Assembly (NCBI RefSeq): GCF_048544455.1
Contig: NC_133526.1
Location: forward strand, 11,858,001 to 11,922,000
Reading direction: 5' to 3'
DNA length: 64,000 bases
Source: Silene latifolia
Lineage: Eukaryota; Streptophyta; Magnoliopsida; Caryophyllales; Caryophyllaceae
How positions within the stretch are numbered: position 1 is the stretch's first letter; each line of letters starts with the position of its first letter. The notes under the pieces are model-generated. The model was not told where the DNA came from. It saw only the letters and a program-made list of their open reading frames with translations, and searched no databases. Below, piece by piece: positions 10,813-21,718 of the stretch. Both the position numbers and the translations under genes were made by a program.

Positions 10813-12277
10813 TTCCCGAACTACCGTGACTACTCGAGGCTAAGCTAGGAGAAACGGAGGGAGTGGGGATGACAACAGGAGTAGACTCTCTAATGACTTC
10901 TCTAGACTCCGACTCTGACTCCGACTCCGACTCTGACTCGAACTCGTCGTCTTCTGGTTCTCTTTTGAACATCTCTCCTTCTCCAGTAGTGAGCTTGAAG
11001 AGTCTTCCTTGGTTGTTGGTCCACTTGATTGATTTCCTCCATCCTTTCTGCTGCTTTGTGTCGATTTCTGTGATCAACGCGGTGGGGTTGAAGCGATCGT
11101 CCTGAAGTATCATAGTAATGATCTCATCCTGCGCGGCCCTAATGAATCGATCTTCTCCAAACAATAGGCTAACAGCTTGTTCGTCTAAGCAAGGTGCTTG
11201 ACGGGTTTTGACGGTAGGAACCGTTTCGGGAGGAATGAAGTAGCAATCGTGAAAGATCTCGATTCCGGCTAACTTCCTCTCAAGATAATGCCAAGGTTCG
11301 GGAAATCCGTGAAAGAGTTCTGAACTTCCTTCTTGAACAAAGTATCCATTTAAGGTGGGGAGATATGGCTTCATTTGGACTCCTACGTGCTTGCGATTTT
11401 GGACTTGGGCAAGCATTTCGAGGACTTCCTCTTTTGTGGGTTTGTACCCTAAACCAAGTGGTATCCTTGTTGAGTTGCCTTCCTTGTATGGTGCGAAGGT
11501 ATTCTTCCGAATTGGGTTCAAAGGCATTCCAGGGAAGTATCCCTGGGACTTGAGTATGTGGTTGACCACTAAGTTGGAGTAGGGATTATAGTATAGAGGT
11601 GCCAACTCACTCTCTATGACATTTACACTTTGGAAGCCCTCAAGTTCATATATGGGATCCGCAAGGACTTGATTGTTTGATTGCTTCTCGATTATTGCCT
11701 TGATGGGTGACGAAGTGATCGTCACTACTTTGCCATTTAATGGGATCTTGATCTTTTGATGAAGGGTGGATGTTACCGCTTTGGAAGCATGAATCCAAGG
11801 CCTTCCCAGAAGTATGTTGAATGAAGCTTTGATGTCCACTATTTGGAAGTTAACCTTCCGTTCAATTGGTCCCGTGGCTATGGTTAGGTTAGCAAGTCCT
11901 ACCACTTTTCGTCGTGTACCGTCATACGCACGTACACCTTGATTGGTGGGAGTCCAATCCGACTCTTTCATGCCTAGCCTGTACGCCGTTTTGAGGGGTA
12001 TGACGTTGACCGCGGAGCCATCATCTACCAAGGTCATTGGCACATTCTTCTTTAGACAAACGACAGTGATGTATAGAGCGAGGTTGTGACTAGCACCGAA
12101 AGGTGGCAAGTCTTCATCCGAGAAAGTAATAGGATTACTTAGCTTAGGTGATTCTTGGAAGACCAAGTTGACTACATCTTCAGGAGTGGAGTTATGTGCT
12201 ACATTCAATTTGGCCAAAGCTTGCAGTAAAGCTTGGCGATGTGGAAATGAGCTTGCCACTAGTTGCGGACCGAAAGA
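10736..12277 (-). pseudogene. Tat-type aspartic protease region
   Basis: The protease would cut the Gag-Pol polyprotein. The active-site motif is visible as TLVDDGSAVNVIP, followed by the flap-like region and FNILLGRPWIH. A long linker ends in a repeated Ser-Glu run encoded by a GACTCC-type microsatellite (about 10905-10945). The frame is the same as Gag and is separated from it only by a TGA at 12280-12278. The first in-frame ATG lies well inside, so expression would need readthrough or reinitiation. Confidence 0.88.
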
Positions 12278-14068
12278 TCACCTTGGTCTTCCTCGTAATT
12301 GCTTGAGCAAATGATCAGTGGGGTCATCTTCGTTGTCATTTGGTGTGACGACGTTGGTTGGACCGTTTTGAGTAGTGCTTTGGTATGGGCGACCCGAACG
12401 AGTTAGGTGATCCACATCTTGGTCTTCACCATTTTGGACTATTTCTTTGACTAGGGAGTTTTCAATGAGATACTCGTCCTCATCATCACCCAAAACCCCA
12501 TTAACTGCAGCTAGTTCCTTCATTCTCATGATATCACTTTCTAGTCGTATGATTTGGTCGACTAGTTTATCAACCACGGTGACTACTTCTTGCATAGTGG
12601 CATTTTGAGAGAAGGTTAGTGGCGCACGTTCTTTAGGTATTGCGTTGGGATTGCGCAAGGTCGTTATCATGTCTTCTAGTTCCCACACTTGTCTATCTAC
12701 ATTCCTTGCCCATGTGATGAAGTCGGAAATGGTAGGGGAGATAGTAGAGTAGAGCCTTTCTTTCTCAATTGCATGAATTTCATTTTCGGTGGGAGAAATG
12801 AGGTGTGAGCAATCTAAGGTAGATTCGTCACTTGTAATCACTAGAACTCCAAGAGGATTCTGAGTGTTGTTGGGTTTACCTCCTGGTGGAATTGGAAGTC
12901 GACCATCTTCAATCATGTCTTGAAGCACGTGTTTCAACTTGTAGCATTTTTCTGTGTCGTGCCCTTTGCCCCTATGGTATTCACAGTATGAACTCTCATC
13001 CCAAAACTTGGACTTCTTTTCGGGTTCGGGAGTAGGCCCGATGGGTTGGAGTTTTCCTTGCTTCATTAACCTTTTTAGAGCGTTGGAGTACGTATCCCCA
13101 AGGTTTGTGAACTTCCTTGGTGGGGTAGTTTTCTTGGATGGCTCGAGAAGGTTAACCTCATCGGTCTTGCTAGTAGAGCCGTATGAACGACTCGTGGACC
13201 CTTGATATCCTCGACCTACCGTTTTGGACAAGAGTCCTTTACGGATGTCATTTTCAATTCGTGTCCCTAATACGGTTAAGTCCTTGAAAGTTTTGATGTT
13301 TTGATATCTCAAATGACTGGCATATATGGGTTTGAGATTATCCACGAACTTTTCCACGAGGGTAGCCTCATCCGGGCGTTCAACTAGTTGAGTACTAGTC
13401 TTCCTCCACCTACTTAGGAAGTCGGTGAATCCTTCTTTGTCATTTTGGGTAAGAACCTCTAGAGTACGCATGTTGACTTGGATCTCGGCATTATCCGCAT
13501 ATTGTTTTGAGAACTCGATTGCGGCGTCCTCCCAAGTAGCGACCTTCTTGTGATCTAAAGCGTAGAACCATTGCTTCGGGATGGTGTCGAGAGATGAAGG
13601 AAAGATCCTTAAGAACATCTCGGGTTTGATGCCTTTGATAGACATGTAATCCTTGAAGGCGCGGATGTGGTTCAAAGGGTTCTCATGTCCTTTAAACTTA
13701 GGGATATCCGTCATGCTAAAGTTAGTTGGTAATTTGGAATTGACGGCTTCATACTTGCGATTGTTTTCCCTATAAATGTCATCCCCCTTAAGGTACATCA
13801 ATTGCTCCTCTAGGTATTGGAGTCTTTTCTCAGCTGCAGTCGTCCCCATGATAGGATTCTCATCTTTAGACTCGTCATCAGAAAAACGTAGTACTTCACC
13901 TTTAGGGGGAGGCAACCTTCCCTCTACATCAAAGATACGGCCTTCGATGAGTTCAAGGCGGTCATAGGTTTGTTCTTGAGTGATTTGCATTTGGGCTAGC
14001 GCGGCCAGGATTCGATCATTACTCTCTTGAATTTGCTGGAGATTTGTTTCATTACTTGATCCGGGCAT
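12278..14068 (-). CDS. Tat/Retand-type Gag
   Basis: 596-residue open frame starting ATG at 14068. Gag forms the virus-like particle and binds RNA. It has a coiled-coil-like N-terminus, the retrotransposon Gag domain (PKFKGHENPLNHIRAFKDYM; QWFYALDHKKVATWEDA; FTDFLSRWRKT) and a zinc knuckle (CEYHRGKGHDTEKC). The frame is intact. It ends in TGA, after which the same frame continues into the protease. Confidence 0.92.
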   Translation of the reverse strand: MPGSSNETNLQQIQESNDRILAALAQMQITQEQTYDRLELIEGRIFDVEGRLPPPKGEVLRFSDDESKDENPIMGTTAAEKRLQYLEEQLMYLKGDDIYRENNRKYEAVNSKLPTNFSMTDIPKFKGHENPLNHIRAFKDYMSIKGIKPEMFLRIFPSSLDTIPKQWFYALDHKKVATWEDAAIEFSKQYADNAEIQVNMRTLEVLTQNDKEGFTDFLSRWRKTSTQLVERPDEATLVEKFVDNLKPIYASHLRYQNIKTFKDLTVLGTRIENDIRKGLLSKTVGRGYQGSTSRSYGSTSKTDEVNLLEPSKKTTPPRKFTNLGDTYSNALKRLMKQGKLQPIGPTPEPEKKSKFWDESSYCEYHRGKGHDTEKCYKLKHVLQDMIEDGRLPIPPGGKPNNTQNPLGVLVITSDESTLDCSHLISPTENEIHAIEKERLYSTISPTISDFITWARNVDRQVWELEDMITTLRNPNAIPKERAPLTFSQNATMQEVVTVVDKLVDQIIRLESDIMRMKELAAVNGVLGDDEDEYLIENSLVKEIVQNGEDQDVDHLTRSGRPYQSTTQNGPTNVVTPNDNEDDPTDHLLKQLRGRPR

Positions 14069-14840
14069 CTTGGAAACTGGATAAGAGATCGGCGACGAAT
14101 CAAAACACGATCGACCATTCTATCACACTTGCTAAAAGAGGAAAAATTTTGACTCGTGAAGTGGGTGTGTGCCACTTGTGTTGAGTGAATTTTGAAGAAA
14201 GACAAGGTCTTTGAAAATGTGTGTCCTAGTCAACTGTAGTGTAGTTGTAGGAGTGGACTCGAAGTGAGGTTTGAAATGGGCTTGTGGCCCGAATTTTGAC
14301 ACGACAAACGGGCAGAGTTTTGACCGGATTTTGCGCTAATTGAAGGCCTATTTTTTCGAAATTTTTGTTTTGAAATTGGGTTTTGATTTTTGAAAATTCG
14401 TCATGACTTGTTTAGAAATGGTGATCACGCAAGGTTTACACATTTATACAAGCATTATAACAGGATGCTGAGTGCATTTAGAAGGGTTTTGGTTTAAAGG
14501 GTAGGTTGCCATACCGAACCATCAAACCCGAAGTCTGTGGAGAGGCTCGTGCCAAACAAGAGTAAGGCCGATTCCTAGTCCATTTCCTCAAGTAGTGAAG
14601 GCCCTTGATACAAACAAGAGTAAGCATCATGGTATGGATGACGTCAATCGCTATCCATCCTTAGGCCCAAATAAGAATTAGGACCGTTTAGACGGGACGA
14701 TTGGTCGAATGGGTTGGGTTGGGCCTAGGAAGGCCGAATTAAACGGTCTAGGAAGACCGAGTTATGAGAACCGACAATTGTCTTGCACAAATTTATTCCC
14801 TAACCTTGTTCGAGTTTCACCCTAGCTACACGTAAGTGTA
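14069..14840 (-). other. 5' leader of the Tat element
   Basis: About 770 bp between the primer-binding site and Gag ATG. No conserved coding sequence is seen. Such leaders hold packaging signals, but I cannot point to one here. Confidence 0.7.
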
Positions 14841-14861
14841 TTTTCCCCAGCGGAGTCGCCA
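14841..14861 (-). other. Primer-binding site of the Tat element
   Basis: On the minus strand TGGCGACTCCGCTGGGGA follows the LTR end after a GTT spacer. This sequence is the usual PBS of Tat/Ogre elements, reported as complementary to a tRNA-Arg 3' end. Confidence 0.8.
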
Positions 14862-14864
14862 AAC

Positions 14865-17276
14865 TGTGGACAGCGGGACGCCCACGGGGGCGCTTGGTGA
14901 GAAGCGAAAACAAGCGTTTGCATTTTGTATGGAGTCGCCACCAATTTTTATGGGAAATTGGAACCGTTCGAATACCTCATGTCATGTCAAGACACAAAGT
15001 AGTGACATGAACACTAAGCAATCGTTACCCTTAGCATTCTATGTCTAGAATGACTCTCGTGGATGCCAATGAACACGGGTGCTCACGGAGATCTGGAGTA
15101 AGGGGTGAGGGTACGTATTAGGAAGCTCTTTTGATCGAACACCTAATCCCGCCCGCCTCGATAGCGGCCTCTACTAATGATTAGGGAAGTTATTCGTACT
15201 TGATATATCGTCGGCTATATGCATGCAATGCAACATCCAAGTTTTAATCCTAGCATGTGAGAATTAGGCTAAGTCGGTTGACACGTAATTAGCATACAAT
15301 TGGGTCGAAGTAGGATTTAATGCTCATTTACATGTGAAAACATACAAGCAATAAAAGAAATACAATAACTACGAATTACAATAATGAAAATTACATTAAT
15401 TACATTGGGATAGGCGATTTATGTCGAAAATACCTTTAAAACGGATGATTTGAGAAAAAGAATAAAAGAATAAAAGAAAGAAATAAACGAACAGAAATTA
15501 GCGATATTACGAATAATAGTTAATTAATACGTAGACTAATTAATCTATGTCAAGGCAGAAACGGAGTTCAGGGACAGAACTCGGCCAGGAACAGGCGCAG
15601 CAGAGCTGCGTCCTTTGAATAAAGCGCAGACGCCGCGCCTGCCCCTGGCTCGGTCCCGCCGTGAAGCCGTGATTGCAAGCCGTTAATGTTAATTGATGAA
15701 TTTAATGATCGATTGGTATTATTTACTCGGATGAAAGTGATTAGCATATTATTTGACATATGAATGGGTCATGAAAACAGTAAAACATGGATGAGACGGA
15801 TATGAGATGAATTAATTATGATGGAATAAGGATTATTGACAAACTAAACAAATTAATTAATTAATTAGGTTGTATACGATGGATTAATGAACATATGGTG
15901 AACATGCGATGAATATGACAATAAACAGATGAAAATATATCAAAGGGATCGAATTACAGAAACTCAATATGAACAAATCGAATTTCTACAACCCGGATTG
16001 AATTTAATGACGAAAACCCGCAAATATGAGATTATAAGGGATTTAAGTCGGATTTAATGACGAATTAATTACTAATGATGATGATTAATATACATATGAA
16101 TTACTAGTGATGTTTATCAAAGAATTGACGAAAACAAATAACAAAATAAATAAGAAAGACGGAATTACAGAGGACGAAGAAGAAGAAAAGAAGCAGGAAC
16201 TGCGGCAGCCTCACGAAGAGGCGCAGCAGGAACTGCGCTCCTTCGAAGAGGCGCAGCGATTCTTCTGCGTCTTTTCTCGATTGTCGATCTTAAAAATCCG
16301 TAAAAGAGGTTTTAAAGACGGTTTTAGAAATCGGTTTTAATGGTGTTTTCGACATAAATCTTACAATTGATTATACGATAAATAAAAGTACAATAAATAA
16401 ATAAGGATTATACACCCTCAGACTTACATGTTGACGAAACGAGATGAACTAAGATATCGACTAGTGAATGCTCGACGCGAATGTAAAGAAAGTGCCCTCG
16501 CAAGAGGAAAACGATTGATTAATTAAGGTTGATTAAGTGTAGTTGGTCAAATTGGTCGGTCATGCAACGGAGAGGCTGGTACCCGGAAAGATCCGAGCTT
16601 ACGTGGTCGGAAGTCCAAGCACGTAGGCGCCAATTAGTAAGAACGAAGTCTAGAATGCAAAGGGAGAAGAGAAGGGCGGACACTCGCGTGAGAAATATGA
16701 GGAGCGAAGGCTCCTATTTATACTAATCACGTGAAGAAATAGGGTTTCGGAGACTCTTTGGAAGTGAATCTCGGAAAGATATGAAAAAGATACGTAAAAC
16801 ATGCAAATAAGGGCACGGGAAGAGGCGCAGCAGCCCACGTCTCTTGGAAGAGGCGCACACTTGTGTCGTCTATTCCCGTGAGGTTTCCTCTCTTTGAAGA
16901 AAGATTTCCGCGTTCGAGTTATGGTAGGACGGAAATAATTCGATTATCTTATGAATATTACGGGATATTATTTGCCAAAAGATAAAATTTGTGAAATATG
17001 GAATAGAAATATCCGGAACATTTCAGAACATTCTGACTCGGGATTTAACAGTTATAAGAAAATGGAGACGGTTTTTGACCCGGACTCCGAATGTACTCTA
17101 ATTACTGCCAAAACGAACGTATCGGGACGTAGATGACAACTAAGAGGTAGATATTAATATTTGAGCAATCACTTGACGATGATCTTACGAACTGTCACAA
17201 AACGTTCCGCATATCGAACATGCGGCCCAATCATCACCGGGTGGTTTGCGGGAGGTGCAGAAATGAGGTATCTACA
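14865..17276 (-). repeat. 5' LTR of the Tat element
   Basis: 2412-bp LTR. On the minus strand it begins TGTAGATACCTCATTTC at 17276, a typical Tat LTR start, and ends TCCACA at 14865. It contains a degenerate GAAGAGGCGCAG-type repeat around 15585-15650, 16195-16265 and 16815-16860. Its partner LTR is outside the window. Confidence 0.88.
16195..16265 (-). repeat. GAAGAGGCGCAGC repeat cluster in the Tat LTR
   Basis: The units GAAGAGGCGCAGC and GGAACTGCG recur two to three times within 70 bp. Related copies lie at about 16815-16860 and 15585-15650. This GC-rich module stands out from the AT-rich LTR background. Confidence 0.6.
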
Positions 17277-18522
17277 TTTTTGCATTTTAGGTTGTGTCTG
17301 ATTGGAGTTTTTCATTGCTGATAACTGTCTTTTTGCTTAAGCCTTGCATTGTTTCACATCTTTTAGCAACAGCCTTTGCAGTTCCTCGAATTTCGTTTCA
17401 AAATTCGTTGAACAAGTAGACTTGACTTGAAATTTTGGCAAACTACAATATCTTTCTGAGGTTTAGAGCTTTATAACTGGTGTCATCCATGACCAGTTCA
17501 TGTAGGAAGTGAGTAGTTACTCCTTATAAGGCATGTAACATCAAATTGCATAAGCATGAGTTTAGTCTACTTAGTACTGTATGCATTCGATGTCTGTGGT
17601 TGGTGACACATGTTTGGAGAGGCAACCCCTTTATTTCATTTTACCCATGAGCTCCACATAGCCAAATTGCCCATTTTGTCCCTATTTAGCTACAATCCAT
17701 ATTTTTCCTACCCTAGCCGAGCTAGTAATGGTAGCAATGTTGGGAATGTGTTGATTTACAGTTGGTTATTATATCTTTTCATGAGATGGATGGGTGAAGG
17801 AAATGAAGGAGAAATACCAAAAAAAAAAAAAAAAAAAGGGAAGAAGAAAAAAAATCACATGCGGAAAATGAAAAGACTGTATGTTGTGATTTATGCTCCC
17901 ATGTTTAATTTATATCTTATGGGGAGTTGATAATTTTATGGCGATTAGTGAGCTGTGTGCATCCAATTTGCACTATTTCGTAATGATATATATGGCGTTT
18001 GAAGTAGGGAAGTTGTATAATTTGGATCCGTTGTTGTTAGCCTGGCTATTAACCCCACGCATCCAAATTCATTTTAGCCCCTTCTTACCTATTACCTCAC
18101 TTACCCATATGTAAGTCCTCGGCATGTTTCTTGGTCATCAGTTTGGTTGGAATGCATATGTACGGTTGTAGAGACTTTATTCATGTTAGACTGCATGCAT
18201 GTCCTTATAGGTTGCAGTTAGGTGAGTGTTCTTTATTCCTTCTATCTTATTTTACATATCACCTTATGCCTATTTGTGTGATTGAGCGAACCGGGAGAGT
18301 CCATTTTTAAAAGTCTTGCAAGGTCGAAAGTTCAACGTCTCTTTGAAAAATGCATAAATTCGTTTGCCTTGATGTCGAGCTACTAGTAGTTGATTCTTAT
18401 GCATTAAACGGTTCAAGCCGGCGGTCTTCAGCTTGTCTATGTTCTACTCCTATCCATTTCATCCTAGCTAGTTGCATTAGTTTGCTTGAGGACAAGCAAA
18501 GGTTTGGTTTGGGGAAGTTTGA
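17277..18522 (+). mobile_element. 3' interior of an older LTR retrotransposon
   Basis: Sequence between the Tat insertion edge and a downstream LTR. It ends with a conserved-looking 3' region (TTGCTTGAGGACAAGCAAAG) and a purine/T-rich tract immediately before the LTR start at 18523. No intact protein domain is visible; short frames here are not convincing. A 19-bp A run lies near 17820. Lineage is uncertain; the 3' terminus resembles Athila-like or related gypsy elements. Confidence 0.6.
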
Positions 18523-19781
18523 TGCGTACTTTTTATATAGACTTTTACGGTCTCTTTTGGCACGCATTTCTTTGTATTTGAGTGATATTATGTCACTTTA
18601 TACCCCGAATAGTCTACTTTGGTCTGTTTTGCATTATTTGCAGGTACGAACCGGAATGACTGGAAATCAGCCTATTTGCGATCCTCTAAGCTTGCTTAAG
18701 AGAGTTGGCGCGAAACTTTACCATCTTGAGGCGCGTGAAGGCATCCAAAGGAGTAGGAGAGCACACAAGAAGTCAAGAACCCCTCGATCGAGATGTCCTG
18801 TTCTCGATCGAGTGAATTCAAAGGTGAAGGCCTCGATCGAGATGTCCTGTTCTCGATCGAGGGAGATACTTAAGGGAAGCTCTCGATCGAGCAACTGTGG
18901 AGTTCGATCGAGAGGCCACGCGCTGATGGGCTTTAATTCAACTGTGTTGTTATCTTATAACGCTTTATTTTCCTTGCTATTTTCTTATAAAGAGGCAAGG
19001 AATACGAGAGACCTAATTATCACATCCTAGACATAGGACGGAGACTGTTGCTTTAGCTTTTGGATCGGAAGTACTTTTAATCGCCATTTCTCAATTTTCC
19101 TCCTGTTGAATTCGGTATTATCATAGCATAATTTCAATTCGGTTTCGTTTATTATGTTACTTATTGTTATTTGCTTTACTACTATTGTTCCTCATTTCGA
19201 TCATGAATAGCTAATCGCTTTGCTAGGATTTAGGGTAGCCATGGCGTAGGAAGGACGAATTAATTAGAATACCGTAGTCTAGTTGTATGCATCTGCTGCT
19301 TTAATATCTCTTAATTGTTTGAGTCGACACATTCAATTAACTGTCTCGATATCCCCTTCTCCTAGATCGAAAGATTGGAAAAGAGGTAGTTCTGCAGCGT
19401 TTCATTAGGGTTTATGCTAGCTAGGGCGAAAGCTAAACTAGTATTACCTAGGTCGAACTAAGGACCGAAAGGTGACGTTTATTACCCACAGCTCGGATTT
19501 AGGGCATCTATATTTTAGTCCGGACTTTAGAAGCCATGGTGAACCGACAATCCTAGTACCTTTCTCCCTTGTTCATCTCTATTTCATTTCTCTCTCGTTC
19601 CTTTTATTCTCTCCTTTAATCGTAGTTTTTAGAAAACAAACCCCCTATTTTGGTTACTTTCGACAGACCTAGTTGACTATAGGATTCTCATCTCCCTGTG
19701 GATTCGATATCTGACTGCCTCAGCTACATTTAGTTGAGACCCGTTGGTTTTATCTTTGACAGGGTTGCGACAGCCGTGTCA
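18523..19781 (+). repeat. 3' LTR of the older element
   Basis: About 1259 bp, beginning TGATGCGTACTTTTTATATA and ending about CCGTGTCA. It holds six CTCGATCGAG-type palindromes (18783-18912), a TATA-like TATAAAG at 18986-18992 and a late CTCCCTGTGGATTCGATA motif. That motif is also found in the solo LTR at 44943-46135, so the two are related families. The right boundary is set by alignment to that solo LTR and by the copia fragment resuming directly after it. Confidence 0.75.
18783..18912. promoter_or_regulatory. Paired CTCGATCGAG array, second LTR family
   Basis: Copies start at 18783 and 18803, 18832 and 18852, 18882 and (one mismatch) 18903. Pairs are spaced 20, 20 and 21 bp, with about 50 bp from pair to pair. 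The first two pairs lie in a 31-bp direct repeat. The array ends about 73 bp before a TATA-like box. Confidence 0.6.
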
Positions 19782-20040
19782 GATATACCCTTGTTGAACT
19801 TGCTCACGAACAAAATGAAAAGCTAAACGCAAATGTTTCTTTTGGGATTAAAAAATAGGATTTGTATAGTAATGAGTAATGACTCACACCCAAATTATCA
19901 CAAAAGAGGACTGGAGAAGTTGACAAAGGGATATTGAGCTCAGCAAGGAGAGAACAAAGCCAAAGAATTTCGGTTGTAGAGTTTGTCACGACCTTGAACT
20001 CGGATTCGTAGAGAAACAAGGCAAAGCACGTTGTTTACGG
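19782..20040 (-). pseudogene. Ty1/copia RNase H fragment
   Basis: Minus-strand reading shows the C-terminal RNase H region of copia polyproteins: VTNSTTEILWLCSLLAEL, then PVLFCDNLGV, then, after a frame shift, FHFVREQVQQG close to 19782. The coding sense stops exactly at the older LTR edge, so that element probably inserted into this copia copy. The remainder is too decayed to follow. Confidence 0.75.
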
Positions 20041-20124
20041 GAAATCTAAGAGATGAGATTCATACCAATAATACAATGTAGCATTTGGTTTGGATTATAT
20101 TGTCGAAAGGTGAGGCATTAGAGA

Positions 20125-21400
20125 AGATGTGTGTGGCAGAGCTCATGATTGTCAAGGGAGGCTGGAACGTGGAGAAGATTTGTTCCTTATTTATTCTGTT
20201 TGAACAAGCACATATACTAGGTGTTTGTCTTAGCTCTTTGCAAACTCCTGATACATGATGTTGGGAAGCTGAGAGAGATGGTGAGTATTCGGTTCGCTCT
20301 GCTTACAGATTGTTAACTACAAAGGGTATTGATATTGCTGGATCGTAAGATGACACACGTGATAAGCTACTATGGAATCGTATTTGGAATGCACTTGTGT
20401 GACCGAGGATCAAGGTGTTCTTTTGGCAATTGTGTAATGATGTGTTGGCAAAAAATTAAAGAAGAATCTGTCCAGCCGAATGAGTGCAATAGATGAGAGT
20501 TGCCCTCGATGTTATTTTGCCATTGAGACTTGTCTTCGTATTATCTGAGGTTGTGGTAGGTGTAAGAGATTTGAGATGGGTTGGGTTTGGATGTACTGGA
20601 GGTGGAAGGGTATGAGAGGGTAAGGAAGTGGATAAAGGAGGTGATGAGGGTGTTGAGTGTGAGGTCCATATTAGGCCGAGCTTATCATGGGATGTTAGCG
20701 TTTTGGAAACGAAGAAATAAAGCTATCTTTAAAGATGGGGAATGGCGAGCAGATATAGTTGTACGAAGAACGCATGAGCTCATGTGGGAGGTGAGGGAAG
20801 CTAATGTGGATGATATGGTGTTAGGTGGGGTGCGTCAAGAGACAAGGTGGTTAAGGCCGAGTAGGGGATTGATGAAAACTAATATTGATGTGGGGACGAT
20901 TATGGAAGACTTTGGAATGGGATGGGGTCGGGGTTGGCGTGTAGAAATAAGGAGGGCCAGTTGTAGAGGGGAATAACGGTTCAGTCAAAGGAGGTGTTGC
21001 ATCCTACAATGGCGGCGGCGACTGTCTTATAACACGGTCTCCAAGAAGCAAAGGATTGTGGAATTCGAAGTGTGGTGATTGAAGGGGTTTGTGAGCTGGT
21101 TACAGATGATTTACAAAAGAAGAAGAAGAAGAAGAAGAAGAAGAAGAAGAAGAAGAAGGACCGTATTGATATTTCTCTTGTTTATGGGGACATTTTTGCT
21201 TTATGTAATCATTTTGATTGTGTTGTGTTTTCTTTTGTTCGTAGAAACTTAAATAGGGTAGCAAATGAGCTTGCTCATGTAATTCCTTGGTCTGTTGGTA
21301 GTCGTAGATAGACATGATCCATTCCCATATACTGTAGCTTCTCTGATTGAGGCGGATTTGGTTGATTAAATATACCCTTGATGAGTTTTCAAAAACAAAA
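20125..21400 (+). pseudogene. Decayed LINE 3' end (zf-RVT plus RNase H)
   Basis: Degenerate frames in order: WEAERDGEYSVRSAYRLL, LLWNRIWNA, PRIKVFFWQLCND (zf-RVT, with stops), LAFWKRRNKAIFKDG, then an RNase H tail with FSFVRRNLNRVANELAHV. A (GAA)n run at 21116-21157 interrupts the RNase H. The end, TATACCCTTGATGAGTTTTC followed by an A-rich tail, parallels the 3' end of the LINE at 29700-31160. Confidence 0.8.
21116..21157. repeat. GAA trinucleotide microsatellite
   Basis: About 14 GAA units (AGA register), inside the LINE RNase H remnant, encoding a Lys run in the apparent frame. Confidence 0.95.
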
Positions 21401-21718
21401 CATTATCTTTTTTTTCAATTTAAAATAATCTAATAATTAAAATAAAATAAAAGCCTAAATACGAATTATTAATCTTTAAGTTGATATTATTAGCTTCGTA
21501 AAAAAAAATCATTAAAAAATAATTTGAGAAAATTTATAAAATGAAATTATTAGTTTTGTGATAAAAATAAATTATTAATATGCACATTTCATGACACTAA
21601 TCAAAATTCTTGATTAGTTTGCAGTTCAGTTTTTTTTTTTCTAACATTAAGATAGGATGATGTGAAATATGAAAATTAACGAGATATCGATTTAGGATGA
21701 ATAAGTAATACATTATAG
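21401..21718. other. AT-rich intergenic stretch
   Basis: AT-rich sequence with poly-A and poly-T runs. No gene or clear repeat boundary is seen. Confidence 0.6.

Larger units (their letters stand above)
1..17276 (-). mobile_element. Tat/Retand-type Ty3/gypsy retrotransposon, interrupted, 3' LTR outside window
   Basis: Minus-strand LTR retrotransposon read from 17276 towards 1: 5' LTR, primer-binding site, Gag, protease, reverse transcriptase with two RNase H domains, integrase. The second, archaeal-type RNase H after the first and the large LTR are hallmarks of the Tat/Ogre/Retand clade. A 7.24-kb non-coding retrotransposon (1284-8523) splits the integrase region, with the 5-bp target AGGTA repeated at 1279-1283 and 8524-8528. 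The 3' LTR would lie below coordinate 1, so the element's own target duplication cannot be checked. The coding region carries an in-frame stop after Gag, a frame change before RT and a stop at the RT start, so this copy is probably non-autonomous now. Confidence 0.93.

Noticed and set aside
18350..19030. 226-codon plus-strand frame
   Set aside because: It runs across the retrotransposon interior, the purine tract and the LTR palindrome array; no domain, and composition follows the repeats.
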